Of a stretch of 39,961 nucleotides of DNA, positions 26,183 to 33,430 are shown one piece after another. Source of the stretch: JACVRW01 sp035705985. GTDB taxonomy: Bacteria; Actinomycetota; Thermoleophilia; Solirubrobacterales; Thermoleophilaceae. Where the stretch lies: contig DASSVP010000046.1 of assembly GCA_035705985.1 (NCBI GenBank), positions 1 through 39,961 on the forward strand, read 5' to 3'. The first letter of the stretch is position 1, and every line of letters starts with the position of its first letter. Below the pieces are notes generated by a model. That model did not search any database, had not been told where the DNA came from, and saw only the letters and a program-made list of their open reading frames with translations. The position numbers and the translations under genes were made by a program.

Positions 26183-26226
26183 GAGCGGCAAAGCCCGTGC
26201 AATTCCGGGCGAATGCGCCCAGGCGT
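26175..26226 (+). terminator. Row of three hairpins at the end of leuCD-methyltransferase
   Basis: GCCGCT/AGCGGC (26175-26189) has the TAA stop in its loop edge. GCCCG/CGGGC (26193-26210) follows, then GCGCC/GGCGT (26215-26226, with one G-U pair). No T-tract is present. They could end the leu transcript or, if read through, form part of the leader of the EAL gene. Confidence 0.4.
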
Positions 26227-26237
26227 ACGGTTCCCCG

Positions 26238-26267
26238 TTGACTTCCCATCTCACCCCGGGTGAGATG
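26238..26267 (+). promoter_or_regulatory. Promoter and perfect palindrome before the EAL gene
   Basis: TTGACT (26238-26243) is a good -35. TGAGAT (26261-26266) is spaced 17 bases away as a -10 and would start RNA near the ATG at 26273. A perfect palindrome with 10-base arms CATCTCACCC and GGGTGAGATG around one base spans 26247-26267 and covers the spacer and -10. It is either an operator or, in RNA, a hairpin that holds the GGTGAG Shine-Dalgarno. Confidence 0.5.
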
Positions 26268-27391
26268 TGCGCATGGCAGGGGTGCCTGTCCGCGTTCTCA
26301 TCGCGGACGATCAGCAGTTGATGGTCGCGCGGACCACCGCCGCGCTCGACGGGCACGACCGTTTCGAGCTGGTCGGCGTGGCCGGGGACGCGGCCGTGGC
26401 GGCCGAGCTGGCCGCGGCGGAGCGCCCCGACGTGGCGCTCGTGTCCGTGCGGCTGCCGGGCGGGCCCGAGCGGGCCGCGCGCGAGATAGTCGCGGCCACG
26501 CCCGAGACGAGAGTGCTCGCGCACTCGGGCGCGTCCGACCACGAGTGCGTCATGGCGATGCTCCGGGCCGGAGCCAGCGGCTACGTGATCCGCGATGCCG
26601 CGCCGGAGAAGCTGCAGGCGGCCGTCCGGCGCGCGGCGCTCGGCGAGGCGATCTTCGACGACGTCATGCTGATCGAGGAGCGCAGTGCGAAGCGCGCCCG
26701 CATCTGCGCGGTGATGCGGGAGGACCGGCTCGACATCGTCTTCCAGCCGATCGTCGCACTTGACTCGCGCGCGATCGTGGGCTACGAGGCGCTCGCGCGC
26801 TTCTCGGCCCATCCCCAGCGCAGCCCCGACCGCTGGTTCAAGGAGGCTCACGAGGTCGGCCTCGGAGCGGAGCTCGAGCTGTGGGCAGTGCGCCGCGCGT
26901 GCGAGCGCTCGCACGCCCTGCCTGAGGAGGCCTTCATGGCGGTGAACGTCTCGCCGGCGATCGCCGAGCGGCCCGACCTGCTGGCGCTGCTCGCGGGGGC
27001 GCAGGTTGACCACGTGGTGCTCGAGGTGACCGAGCACGCGCGCGTGGACGACTACACGCGTTTTCGCGTCGCGATAGCGCGGGTGCGGGAGCTGGGCGCA
27101 CGGCTCGCGGTGGACGACGCCGGCGCCGGCTTCGCGAGCCTGCGACATATCCTCGAGCTCGACGCCGAGCTGATCAAGCTGGACGGGTCGCTCACGAAGT
27201 CGCTCGAGGCCGATCCGCGGCGCCGCTCGCTCGCCTCGGCGCTGATCGAGTTCGGCCGCGAGAGCGGGGCGTCGGTCCTGGCGGAGCACATCGAGTCTGA
27301 GCTCCAGCTGGTCGAGCTGCGCCGCCTCGGTGTGCACTACGGGCAGGGCTACCACCTCGGCCGCCCGGCGCCGTTGCCGGTGGCCGCCTAG
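26267..27391 (+). CDS. EAL-domain c-di-GMP phosphodiesterase with degenerate receiver domain
   Basis: A 374-residue two-domain protein. Residues 8-120 are a NarL-type receiver fold (VRVLIADDQQL; GASGYVIRDAAPEKL). The phosphoacceptor Asp is Ser60 (ALVSVRLPG) and the switch lysine is Arg109, so phosphorylation is unlikely. Residues ~145-370 are an EAL domain that keeps its catalytic residues: EAL (174-176), NVS (227-229), LEVTE (Glu253), DD (283-284), Lys304, Glu340 and Gln360 in GQGYHLGRP. It should hydrolyse c-di-GMP. The GTG at 26267 lies in the palindrome; the ATG at 26273 is an equally good start. It sits between two branched-chain gene groups. Confidence 0.88.
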   Translation: MRMAGVPVRVLIADDQQLMVARTTAALDGHDRFELVGVAGDAAVAAELAAAERPDVALVSVRLPGGPERAAREIVAATPETRVLAHSGASDHECVMAMLRAGASGYVIRDAAPEKLQAAVRRAALGEAIFDDVMLIEERSAKRARICAVMREDRLDIVFQPIVALDSRAIVGYEALARFSAHPQRSPDRWFKEAHEVGLGAELELWAVRRACERSHALPEEAFMAVNVSPAIAERPDLLALLAGAQVDHVVLEVTEHARVDDYTRFRVAIARVRELGARLAVDDAGAGFASLRHILELDAELIKLDGSLTKSLEADPRRRSLASALIEFGRESGASVLAEHIESELQLVELRRLGVHYGQGYHLGRPAPLPVAA

Positions 27392-27392
27392 A

Positions 27393-27398
27393 TAGCGT
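27393..27398 (+). promoter_or_regulatory. Candidate -10 box for the leuB-ilvE-cimA operon
   Basis: TAGCGT ends 10 bases before the ATG at 27409, directly after the EAL stop. If used, the operon starts with the enoyl-CoA hydratase homologue. Confidence 0.35.
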
Positions 27399-27408
27399 CC
27401 GGGCCACT

Positions 27409-28155
27409 ATGGCCGAGGAGATCTCGACAGAGCGGCCCGGCGGCGGGGTCGCGGTGCTCTCGCTGAACGCGCCGGAGCGGCGCAACGCCCTGACCGTCGC
27501 GATGGCGGAGGAGCTGTACGCGGCGTGCGAGGAGCTCGACGCCGACAGGGACGTGGGCGCCGTCGTCGTGCGCGGCGAGGGCGGGTTCTTCTGCGCCGGC
27601 GGCGACCGCGCGACACTCGACGCCGCGGGGCGCGATCCGGCCGATCCCGAGCTGTTCGCCGGGATGGGCGCGGTCTACCGCTCGTTCGCGCGCGTGGGCG
27701 AGCTCGAGGCGCCGACCGTGGCGGCGGTGCGCGGAGGCGCCGTGGGAGCCGGCCTCAACCTCATGCTCGCCACCGACCTGCGGATCGTGGCGCGCGACGC
27801 GAAGATCGTCTCCGGCTTCATCCCGATCGGGCTGCACCCGGGCGGCGGGCACGGCGCGCTGCTGGGCCGCACCGGTGCCCGCGAGGCCGCCGCCGCGATG
27901 GCGCTGTTCGGCGAGCGGGTGGACGGCGAGCGCGCCGCCGCCCTCGGCCTCGCCTGGGAGGCCGTGGACGACCGCGACGTCGAGGAGACCGCCATGGAGC
28001 TGGCGAAGCGCGCGGGGGCGGACCCGGAGCTGGCGCGCCGCACCACGAGCTCCCTGCGCACGGTGCTCGGCCCGCCCGCGCTTCCCTGGGCCGCGGCCCT
28101 CGAGCTCGAGCGTGCCTCGCAGATGTGGTCGATGCGCCGAAGGGCCCTGTCGTGA
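27409..28155 (+). CDS. Enoyl-CoA hydratase/isomerase family protein
   Basis: A crotonase-fold protein of 248 residues. The CoA-binding and oxyanion-hole segments are present (NAPERRNALT, GGFFCAGGDRATL, VRGGAVGAGLNL). Both glutamates that activate water in true hydratases are missing: the GAGCE position is Asn117 (GAGLNL) and the PEI position is Phe137 (GFIPIGLHPGGG). It is therefore probably an isomerase, hydrolase or lyase of the superfamily rather than a hydratase. It overlaps leuB by GTGA and thus heads the leuB-ilvE-cimA-degT operon. Its link to branched-chain metabolism is unexplained. Confidence 0.82.
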   Translation: MAEEISTERPGGGVAVLSLNAPERRNALTVAMAEELYAACEELDADRDVGAVVVRGEGGFFCAGGDRATLDAAGRDPADPELFAGMGAVYRSFARVGELEAPTVAAVRGGAVGAGLNLMLATDLRIVARDAKIVSGFIPIGLHPGGGHGALLGRTGAREAAAAMALFGERVDGERAAALGLAWEAVDDRDVEETAMELAKRAGADPELARRTTSSLRTVLGPPALPWAAALELERASQMWSMRRRALS

Positions 28156-29171
28156 GCCCGCGCATCGTGCTGCTGCCGGGCGACGGCATCGGGCCCGAGA
28201 TCATGGCCGCCGCCAGGCAGCTGCTGGACGAGGTCGGGGACTTCGACTTCGACGAGCAGCTCGTCGGCGGCGCGTCAATCGACGCCCGCGGCAGCGCGCT
28301 CACCGGCGAGGTCCTCGACGCGTGCCGCGGCTCGGACGCCGTGCTGCTCGCCGCCGTCGGCGGGCCCAAGTGGGACACCACCGACCCGGATGCGCCGCGG
28401 CCGGAGCAGGGGCTGCTCGGCCTGCGCAAGGAGCTCGGGCTGTTCGCGAACCTGCGCCCCGTGCGGCCCAGCCCGGCCCTGCTCGACGCAAGCCCCCTCA
28501 AGCGCGAGCGCATCGAGGGCACCGACCTGCTGGTCGTGCGCGAGCTGACCGGCGGGATCTACTTCGGCGACCGCGGCCTCGACGGCGACACTGCGCACGA
28601 CACCTGCGTCTACTCCGAGGGCGAGATCGAGCGCATCGCCCGCGTGGCCTTCCGGCTCGCGCGCAGGAAGGTGACGAGCGTCGACAAGGCGAACATCCTG
28701 GAGACGTCACGGCTCTGGCGGAAGACCGTCGAGCGCGTGGCGGAGGGCGAGGAGATCCCGTTGGAGCACATGCTCGTGGACAACGCCGCAATGCAGCTCG
28801 TCTCGCGCCCCCGGGACTTCGACGTGGTCCTCACGGAGAACATGTTCGGCGACATCCTCAGCGACGAGGCCGCGATGCTCACCGGCTCGCTCGGCATGCT
28901 CCCGAGCGCCTCGCTCGGCGAGGAGGGCCCAGGCCTGTTCGAGCCGGTGCACGGCTCGGCGCCCGACATCGCAGGCACCGGCAGGGCGAACCCGCTCGCG
29001 ATGTTCGGCTCCGTGGCCATGATGCTGCGGTACGGACTCGCTATGGAAGACGCCGCGGCTGCCGTAGAATCCGCCGTGGACCTCGCGCTCGGGAAGGGCC
29101 TCCGGACTCCGGACCTGGGCGGGGACGCATCGACAGAGGCCGCCACCCGGGCGGTTCTCACGAACCTCTAG
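28152..29171 (+). CDS. leuB: 3-Isopropylmalate dehydrogenase
   Basis: An NAD-dependent oxidative decarboxylase of 339 residues. It has the start RIVLLPGDGIGPEIMAAA, the substrate loop LGLRKELGLFANLRPVRP, VDKANILETSRLW, VVLTENMFGDILSDEAAML and the NAD site GSAPDIAGTGRANP. It makes 2-ketoisocaproate and, with CimA, would also convert 3-methylmalate to 2-ketobutyrate. The GTG start is coupled to the preceding gene. The frame extends upstream through non-homologous sequence, so GTG 28152 is preferred. Confidence 0.96.
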   Translation: MSPRIVLLPGDGIGPEIMAAARQLLDEVGDFDFDEQLVGGASIDARGSALTGEVLDACRGSDAVLLAAVGGPKWDTTDPDAPRPEQGLLGLRKELGLFANLRPVRPSPALLDASPLKRERIEGTDLLVVRELTGGIYFGDRGLDGDTAHDTCVYSEGEIERIARVAFRLARRKVTSVDKANILETSRLWRKTVERVAEGEEIPLEHMLVDNAAMQLVSRPRDFDVVLTENMFGDILSDEAAMLTGSLGMLPSASLGEEGPGLFEPVHGSAPDIAGTGRANPLAMFGSVAMMLRYGLAMEDAAAAVESAVDLALGKGLRTPDLGGDASTEAATRAVLTNL

Positions 29172-29183
29172 GAGCACCCGTAC

Positions 29184-30110
29184 GTGAACACCGCCGACCT
29201 CATTTGGCTGAACGGAGAGTTCGTCGCCTGGGAGGACGCGAAGGTACACGTACTCACTCACTCGATGCACTACGGGACCTCCGTCTTCGAGGGCGTCCGC
29301 GCCTACGAGACCCCGCAGGGCACGGCGATCTTCCGCCACCAGGACCACCTGGCGCGGCTCGAGAGCTCCGCCAAGCTCTACTACATGGACATGCCGTACT
29401 CGCGCGAGCAATTGCGCGAGGTCACGCACGAGCTGATCGCGCGGAACGGCTTCAAGAGCTGCTACATCCGGCCGCTCGTGTGGCGCGGCTACGGTCCCAT
29501 GGGCCTGAACCCGCTCGACAACCCGGTCGAGGCGATGGTTGCGGTGTGGGAGTGGGGCGCCTATCTCGGCGAGGAGGGCAAGCGGAACGGCGTCCGCGCG
29601 CGCGTGTCGAGCTACCGCCGGATCTCGTCGGGCTCGCTGATCCCGCACGCGAAGGCGGGCGGTCAGTACCTCAACTCCGTGCTGGCGAAGATCGAGTCGG
29701 TCAAGGCCGGGTACGAGGAGGCGATCCTTCTCGACGACAAGGGCTACGTGTGCGAGGGCACCGGCGAGAACGTCTTCGTGATCAAGGACGGCTTGATCCA
29801 CACGCCCGGCCAGGCCGATGGCATCCTCGACGGCATCAACCGCAAGTCGTGCATCCAGATCGCGCGCGACCTGGGTTACGAGGTGGTTGAGCGCAACATC
29901 GCGCGCGCCGAGCTGGCGCTCGCCGACGAGGTGTTCCTGACCGGCACCGCGGCCGAGCTCACGCCGATGCGCGAGATCGACGACATCGAGATCGGCCCGC
30001 CCGGCCCGATCACGCGCGAGATCCAGGGCGTCTTCGAGGACGCCCTGTCCGGGCGCGACGCCCGTTACGCGGACTGGCTCGACCTCGTGCCGGTCCCGTC
30101 GCAAGCGTGA
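29184..30110 (+). CDS. ilvE: Branched-chain amino acid aminotransferase
   Basis: A fold-type IV PLP aminotransferase of 308 residues. It has IWLNGEFVAWEDAKVHVLTH, YGTSVFEGVRAYET, the Schiff-base lysine in IPHAKAGGQYLNS, EGTGENVFVIKDG and the phosphate-binding FLTGTAAELTPM. It performs the last step for leucine, isoleucine and valine. The GTG start is preceded by AGGAG (29170-29174) with 9-base spacing, and the leuB stop overlaps the Shine-Dalgarno. The stop overlaps the cimA GTG. Confidence 0.96.
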   Translation: MNTADLIWLNGEFVAWEDAKVHVLTHSMHYGTSVFEGVRAYETPQGTAIFRHQDHLARLESSAKLYYMDMPYSREQLREVTHELIARNGFKSCYIRPLVWRGYGPMGLNPLDNPVEAMVAVWEWGAYLGEEGKRNGVRARVSSYRRISSGSLIPHAKAGGQYLNSVLAKIESVKAGYEEAILLDDKGYVCEGTGENVFVIKDGLIHTPGQADGILDGINRKSCIQIARDLGYEVVERNIARAELALADEVFLTGTAAELTPMREIDDIEIGPPGPITREIQGVFEDALSGRDARYADWLDLVPVPSQA

Positions 30111-31720
30111 TCGGCCGTGGCGCAAGCGCCGGGCGGGGCCCGGCGCGCAGCGATGCCGTTGTCGTATACGACACAACGCTCCGCGACGGAATGCAGGGCG
30201 AGGGGATGTCGCTGTCCGTGGACGAGAAGGTCCGCGTCGCGCATGCCCTCGATGACCTTGGGATCCATCTGATCGAGGCCGGTTTCCCGGCCTCCAACCC
30301 CAAGGAGTCCGAGCTCTTTGAGCTGCTTTCGGGAGAGAGCTTCGCGAACGCGTCGATCGCCGCCTTCGGGATGACTCGCAGGCGGGACCGGGCGGCCGAG
30401 CAGGATGAGGGGTTGAGAACCGTCGCCGAGAGCTTCGCGCCCGTGTGCACGCTCGTCGGCAAGACGTGGTCGCTCCACCTCGAGAAGGTCACGCAGGTCG
30501 ACCCCGAGGAGAACCTGCGCATGATCGCGGACTCGGTGGGGTTCCTGGCGGGCGAGGGCAAGCGCGTGATCTACGACGCCGAGCACTTCTTCGACGCCTT
30601 CCGCGACGACCCCGGCTACGCCCTGCGCTGCCTGCGCGCCGCCGCCGAGGCCGGCGCCGAGAACGTCACGCTCTGCGACACGAACGGCTCGTCGCTGCCG
30701 TCCGAGGTGCGCGACGCGACGGCGAGCGTGGTGGCCGAGCTGGGCGAGTCCGTCCAGGTGGGCATCCACACGCACGACGACGCCGGCTGCGGGGTGGCCA
30801 ACGCGCTTGTCGCGGTCGAGGCCGGCGCCCGGCTCGTGCAGGGCACGATGAACGGCTACGGCGAGCGGTGCGGCAACTGCAACCTCGTGTCCGTGTTGCC
30901 CGCGCTCGAGCTGAAGCTCGGCGAGGAGTCGATCGGCCGCGCGCGCCTCCAGCGTCTGACCGAGACCGCGCACTTCGTGGACGAGCTCTGCAACGTCACT
31001 CCGAACCCCAACCAGCCGTACGTGGGCGCCAACGCGTTCGCGCACAAGGGCGGCATGCACGTGGCGGGGGTCAACCGCGACGCGCGCACCTTCGAGCACA
31101 TCGAGCCGGCCGACGTGGGCGCCGACCGCCGCGTGCTCGTGTCGGAGCTGTCCGGGAAGGGCACGGTGCAGGCGCGCGCGGACGTGGACGACGCCACCGC
31201 CTCGCGCGTGGTCGAGCGCGTGAAGGAGCTGGAGCACCGGGGCTACCAGTTCGAGGCGGCGGACGGCTCGTTCGACCTCCTGATCCGCAAGGAGACAGGC
31301 GAGTACGCGCCGCTGTTCCGGCTCGAGTCGTGGCGCGCGATCGTGGAGAAGCGCGAGGACGGCCGCGTGGAGACGGAGGCCACGATCAAGATCTGGGTTG
31401 ACGGCGAGCGCTACGTGCGAACCGCGGAGGGGAACGGGCCGGTGAACGCGCTCGACAAGGCGCTGCGAGCCGCCATCGGCGAGCGTTACCCGCACCTCCG
31501 CGACATCGAGCTCGTGAACTTCAAGGTGCGCATCCTGGACGAGCGCAAGGGGACCGGCGCGGTCACGCGCGTGCTGCTCGACGCCACCGACGGCCAGGAC
31601 ACCTGGGGCACGATCGGCGTGTCCGAGAACATCATCGAGGCGAGCTGGGAGGCGCTCGTCGACTCGCTCGAGGCCGGCATGCTCCCGACCCGTGCCGAGC
31701 CCGGCCTGAGCCGGGCGTGA
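30107..31720 (+). CDS. cimA: (R)-citramalate synthase
   Basis: A LeuA-like acyltransferase of 537 residues that condenses pyruvate with acetyl-CoA. It carries VVYDTTLRDGMQGEGMSLS, LIEAGFPASNPKE, LHLEKVTQVDPEENL, HTHDDAGCGVANA and MNGYGERCGNCNL, the CimA-type variant of the LeuA signatures, plus a C-terminal regulatory domain (~400-525). With LeuCD and LeuB it gives a threonine-independent route to 2-ketobutyrate and isoleucine. The GTG start overlaps the ilvE stop. The first ~15 residues are not conserved, so a slightly later start is possible. Confidence 0.94.
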   Translation: MIGRGASAGRGPARSDAVVVYDTTLRDGMQGEGMSLSVDEKVRVAHALDDLGIHLIEAGFPASNPKESELFELLSGESFANASIAAFGMTRRRDRAAEQDEGLRTVAESFAPVCTLVGKTWSLHLEKVTQVDPEENLRMIADSVGFLAGEGKRVIYDAEHFFDAFRDDPGYALRCLRAAAEAGAENVTLCDTNGSSLPSEVRDATASVVAELGESVQVGIHTHDDAGCGVANALVAVEAGARLVQGTMNGYGERCGNCNLVSVLPALELKLGEESIGRARLQRLTETAHFVDELCNVTPNPNQPYVGANAFAHKGGMHVAGVNRDARTFEHIEPADVGADRRVLVSELSGKGTVQARADVDDATASRVVERVKELEHRGYQFEAADGSFDLLIRKETGEYAPLFRLESWRAIVEKREDGRVETEATIKIWVDGERYVRTAEGNGPVNALDKALRAAIGERYPHLRDIELVNFKVRILDERKGTGAVTRVLLDATDGQDTWGTIGVSENIIEASWEALVDSLEAGMLPTRAEPGLSRA

Positions 31721-32832
31721 TACCGCTCGCCAGGCCCTCGCTCGGGGCGAGGGAAGAGCAGCTCGTGCTGGACGCGCTCCGTTCGCGTCGCCTCGCCCTG
31801 GGCCCCCGGCTCGCCTCCTTCGAGAGCGCGCTCGCCGCCGAGCTCGGGGTGACGCACGTCTCGGCCGTCTCGTCCGGCACGGCCGGCCTGCATCTCGCGA
31901 TTCGCGCGGCCGGCGTGCAGGCGGGCGACGACGTGGTCACGACGCCGTTCTCGTTCGTGGCGTCGGCGAACTGCCTGCTCTACGAGGGGGCGCGCCCGGT
32001 GTTCTGCGACATCGACCCGCGGACGCTCAACATCTCGCCGCAGGCCGCCGCCGACGCGGTGACCGAGCAGACGTCCGGGCTGCTGCCGGTGCACATCTTC
32101 GGCTACCCGGCCGACATGCCGGCGCTCGAGCGCCTCGCGGCCGACCTCTCGCTCTGGATCGTGGAGGACGCCTGCGAGGCGATCGGAGCCGTCCACGCGG
32201 ACGGCAGCCAGGTGGGCGCGCGCGACAACTTCAGCGTCTTCGGGTTCTATCCCAACAAGCAGATCACGACCGGCGAGGGCGGTGCCGTGGTGTCGCCTTC
32301 CGCGGCCCACAAGGAGCGCGTCGACTCGGAGCGGAACCAGGGGAGGGCGCCCGACATGGGCTGGCTCGACCACGACCGGCTCGGCTTCAACTACCGCCTC
32401 GACGATCTCTCGTGCGCGCTGGGCATCGCCCAGCTCGAGCGGCTCGGCGAGCTGCTGGCCGCTCGCGCCCGCGTGGCCGGCCTCTACACGGAGGCGCTCG
32501 ACACGGTCGAGGGGCTCGGGCTGCCGTGCCCGGACGAGGGCGGCGACCGGCGCGGCTGGTTCGTGTACGTGGTTCAGCTCCCGCCGGGGGTCGATCGCGA
32601 CGCGGCTGTCGTGGCGATGCGCGAGCGCGGCGTGGACACGAAGCCGTACCTTCCGGCGATCCACCTCATGAGCTTCTACCGCGAGCGCTTCGGTCACAGG
32701 GAGGGCGAGTTCCCGGTGTGCGAGGACGTTGCGGCCCGCTCGCTGGCGCTCCCCTTCTACCCCGAGCTGAGCGACGGCGAGGTGGAGCAGGTGGTGGACG
32801 CGCTCCGCGCGGTCATCGGTCAATCGGCTTGA
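31717..32832 (+). CDS. DegT/DnrJ/EryC1/StrS-family aminotransferase
   Basis: A PLP sugar-aminotransferase-type protein of 371 residues. It has the start MIPLARPSLGAREEQLV, VSSGTAGLHLA, TTPFSFVASANCLLY, the Asp/PLP segment VEDACEAIGA and the Schiff-base lysine in FGFYPNKQITTGEGG, so it should be catalytically competent. It normally acts on nucleotide-linked keto-sugars for cell-surface glycans or antibiotics. Here it ends the branched-chain operon, coupled to cimA by GTGA, and no sugar genes are near. The substrate is unknown. It overlaps the convergent GNAT gene by 20 bp. Confidence 0.9.
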   Translation: MIPLARPSLGAREEQLVLDALRSRRLALGPRLASFESALAAELGVTHVSAVSSGTAGLHLAIRAAGVQAGDDVVTTPFSFVASANCLLYEGARPVFCDIDPRTLNISPQAAADAVTEQTSGLLPVHIFGYPADMPALERLAADLSLWIVEDACEAIGAVHADGSQVGARDNFSVFGFYPNKQITTGEGGAVVSPSAAHKERVDSERNQGRAPDMGWLDHDRLGFNYRLDDLSCALGIAQLERLGELLAARARVAGLYTEALDTVEGLGLPCPDEGGDRRGWFVYVVQLPPGVDRDAAVVAMRERGVDTKPYLPAIHLMSFYRERFGHREGEFPVCEDVAARSLALPFYPELSDGEVEQVVDALRAVIGQSA

Positions 32833-33403
32833 CGAGCGCCACGAAGCCGGGCAGCGAGCGCGAGGCCGCGCGGTACGCCACCTCGTCGAAGCCCGCGTGC
32901 GCGTAGAAGGAGCGAGCGACCGAGTTGTCGAGCGTCGTGTCGAGCGCCACGGCGCGAAGGCCGAGCCGGGCCGCCTCGCGCTCCGCCTCGTCGAGCAGCG
33001 CGGTCGCCGCGCCGCGCCGCCTGTAGGCGGGGTCGGTCGCCAGCGCGTCGACGTAGAGCGACCGGTCGCGCGGGGCTCGCGTGCCGGCTGTGTAGAGCCG
33101 GAGCGTCCGCGCCCAGAGCCAGGGCGGCACGCGGCGGAGTCCCAGCCGCGTGAACGCGCGAGCCCGCGCCGGCCCGTCGGCGATCGGGAACGCCGCCATC
33201 GCCGCGACAGGGCGCCCACCCGCCTCCGCCAGCCGCACGACCTCCGCGCTGGCGACGTTGCCGGGCTCGCCAAAGGCCTCCTCGAGGATGCGCATAGCGC
33301 GATCGCGGTTGCCCGCGAAGCGGTCGTAGATCGCGGGCGAGCTCTCGTACAGGAGCGCCGCCACGGCCTCGACGTCGTCCTTGCCCGCCTTGCGAACCCG
33401 CAC
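32813..33403 (-). CDS. GNAT-family N-acetyltransferase
   Basis: A 196-residue GCN5-type acetyltransferase. The N-terminal strand and helix are VRVRKAGKDDVEAVAALLYES. The acetyl-CoA pyrophosphate loop is TDPAYRRRGAATALLDEAE, and the C-terminal part is ALDTTLDNSVARSFYAHAGF, typical of GNATs. The GTG at 33403 is chosen because the fold begins there and a -10-like TAGGCT ends 7 bases upstream. The substrate is unknown. Divergent from argH, with overlapping promoter elements. Confidence 0.85.
   Translation of the reverse strand: MRVRKAGKDDVEAVAALLYESSPAIYDRFAGNRDRAMRILEEAFGEPGNVASAEVVRLAEAGGRPVAAMAAFPIADGPARARAFTRLGLRRVPPWLWARTLRLYTAGTRAPRDRSLYVDALATDPAYRRRGAATALLDEAEREAARLGLRAVALDTTLDNSVARSFYAHAGFDEVAYRAASRSLPGFVALVKPIDR
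32819..32833. terminator. Small inverted repeat in a convergent overlap
   Basis: GTCAA (32819-32823) and TTGAC (32829-32833) flank TCGGC in the 20-bp overlap of the DegT and GNAT gene ends, covering the DegT TGA. The stem is only 5 bp. Confidence 0.25.
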
Positions 33404-33410
33404 CCGCGAG

Positions 33411-33420
33411 AGCCTAGACT
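33411..33420. promoter_or_regulatory. Overlapping antiparallel -10 boxes (GNAT minus / argH plus)
   Basis: The sequence AGCCTAGACT holds TAGACT on the plus strand (10 bases before the argH ATG) and TAGGCT on the minus strand (7 bases before the GNAT GTG). They share the central TA. Confidence 0.5.
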
Positions 33421-33430
33421 CCCCTGCCGC

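Noticed and set aside
26183..26246. Possible c-di-GMP riboswitch before the EAL gene (GGCAAAGCC segment)
   Set aside because: Only a short stretch resembles the GEMM core; the conserved tetraloop/receptor arrangement is not present.
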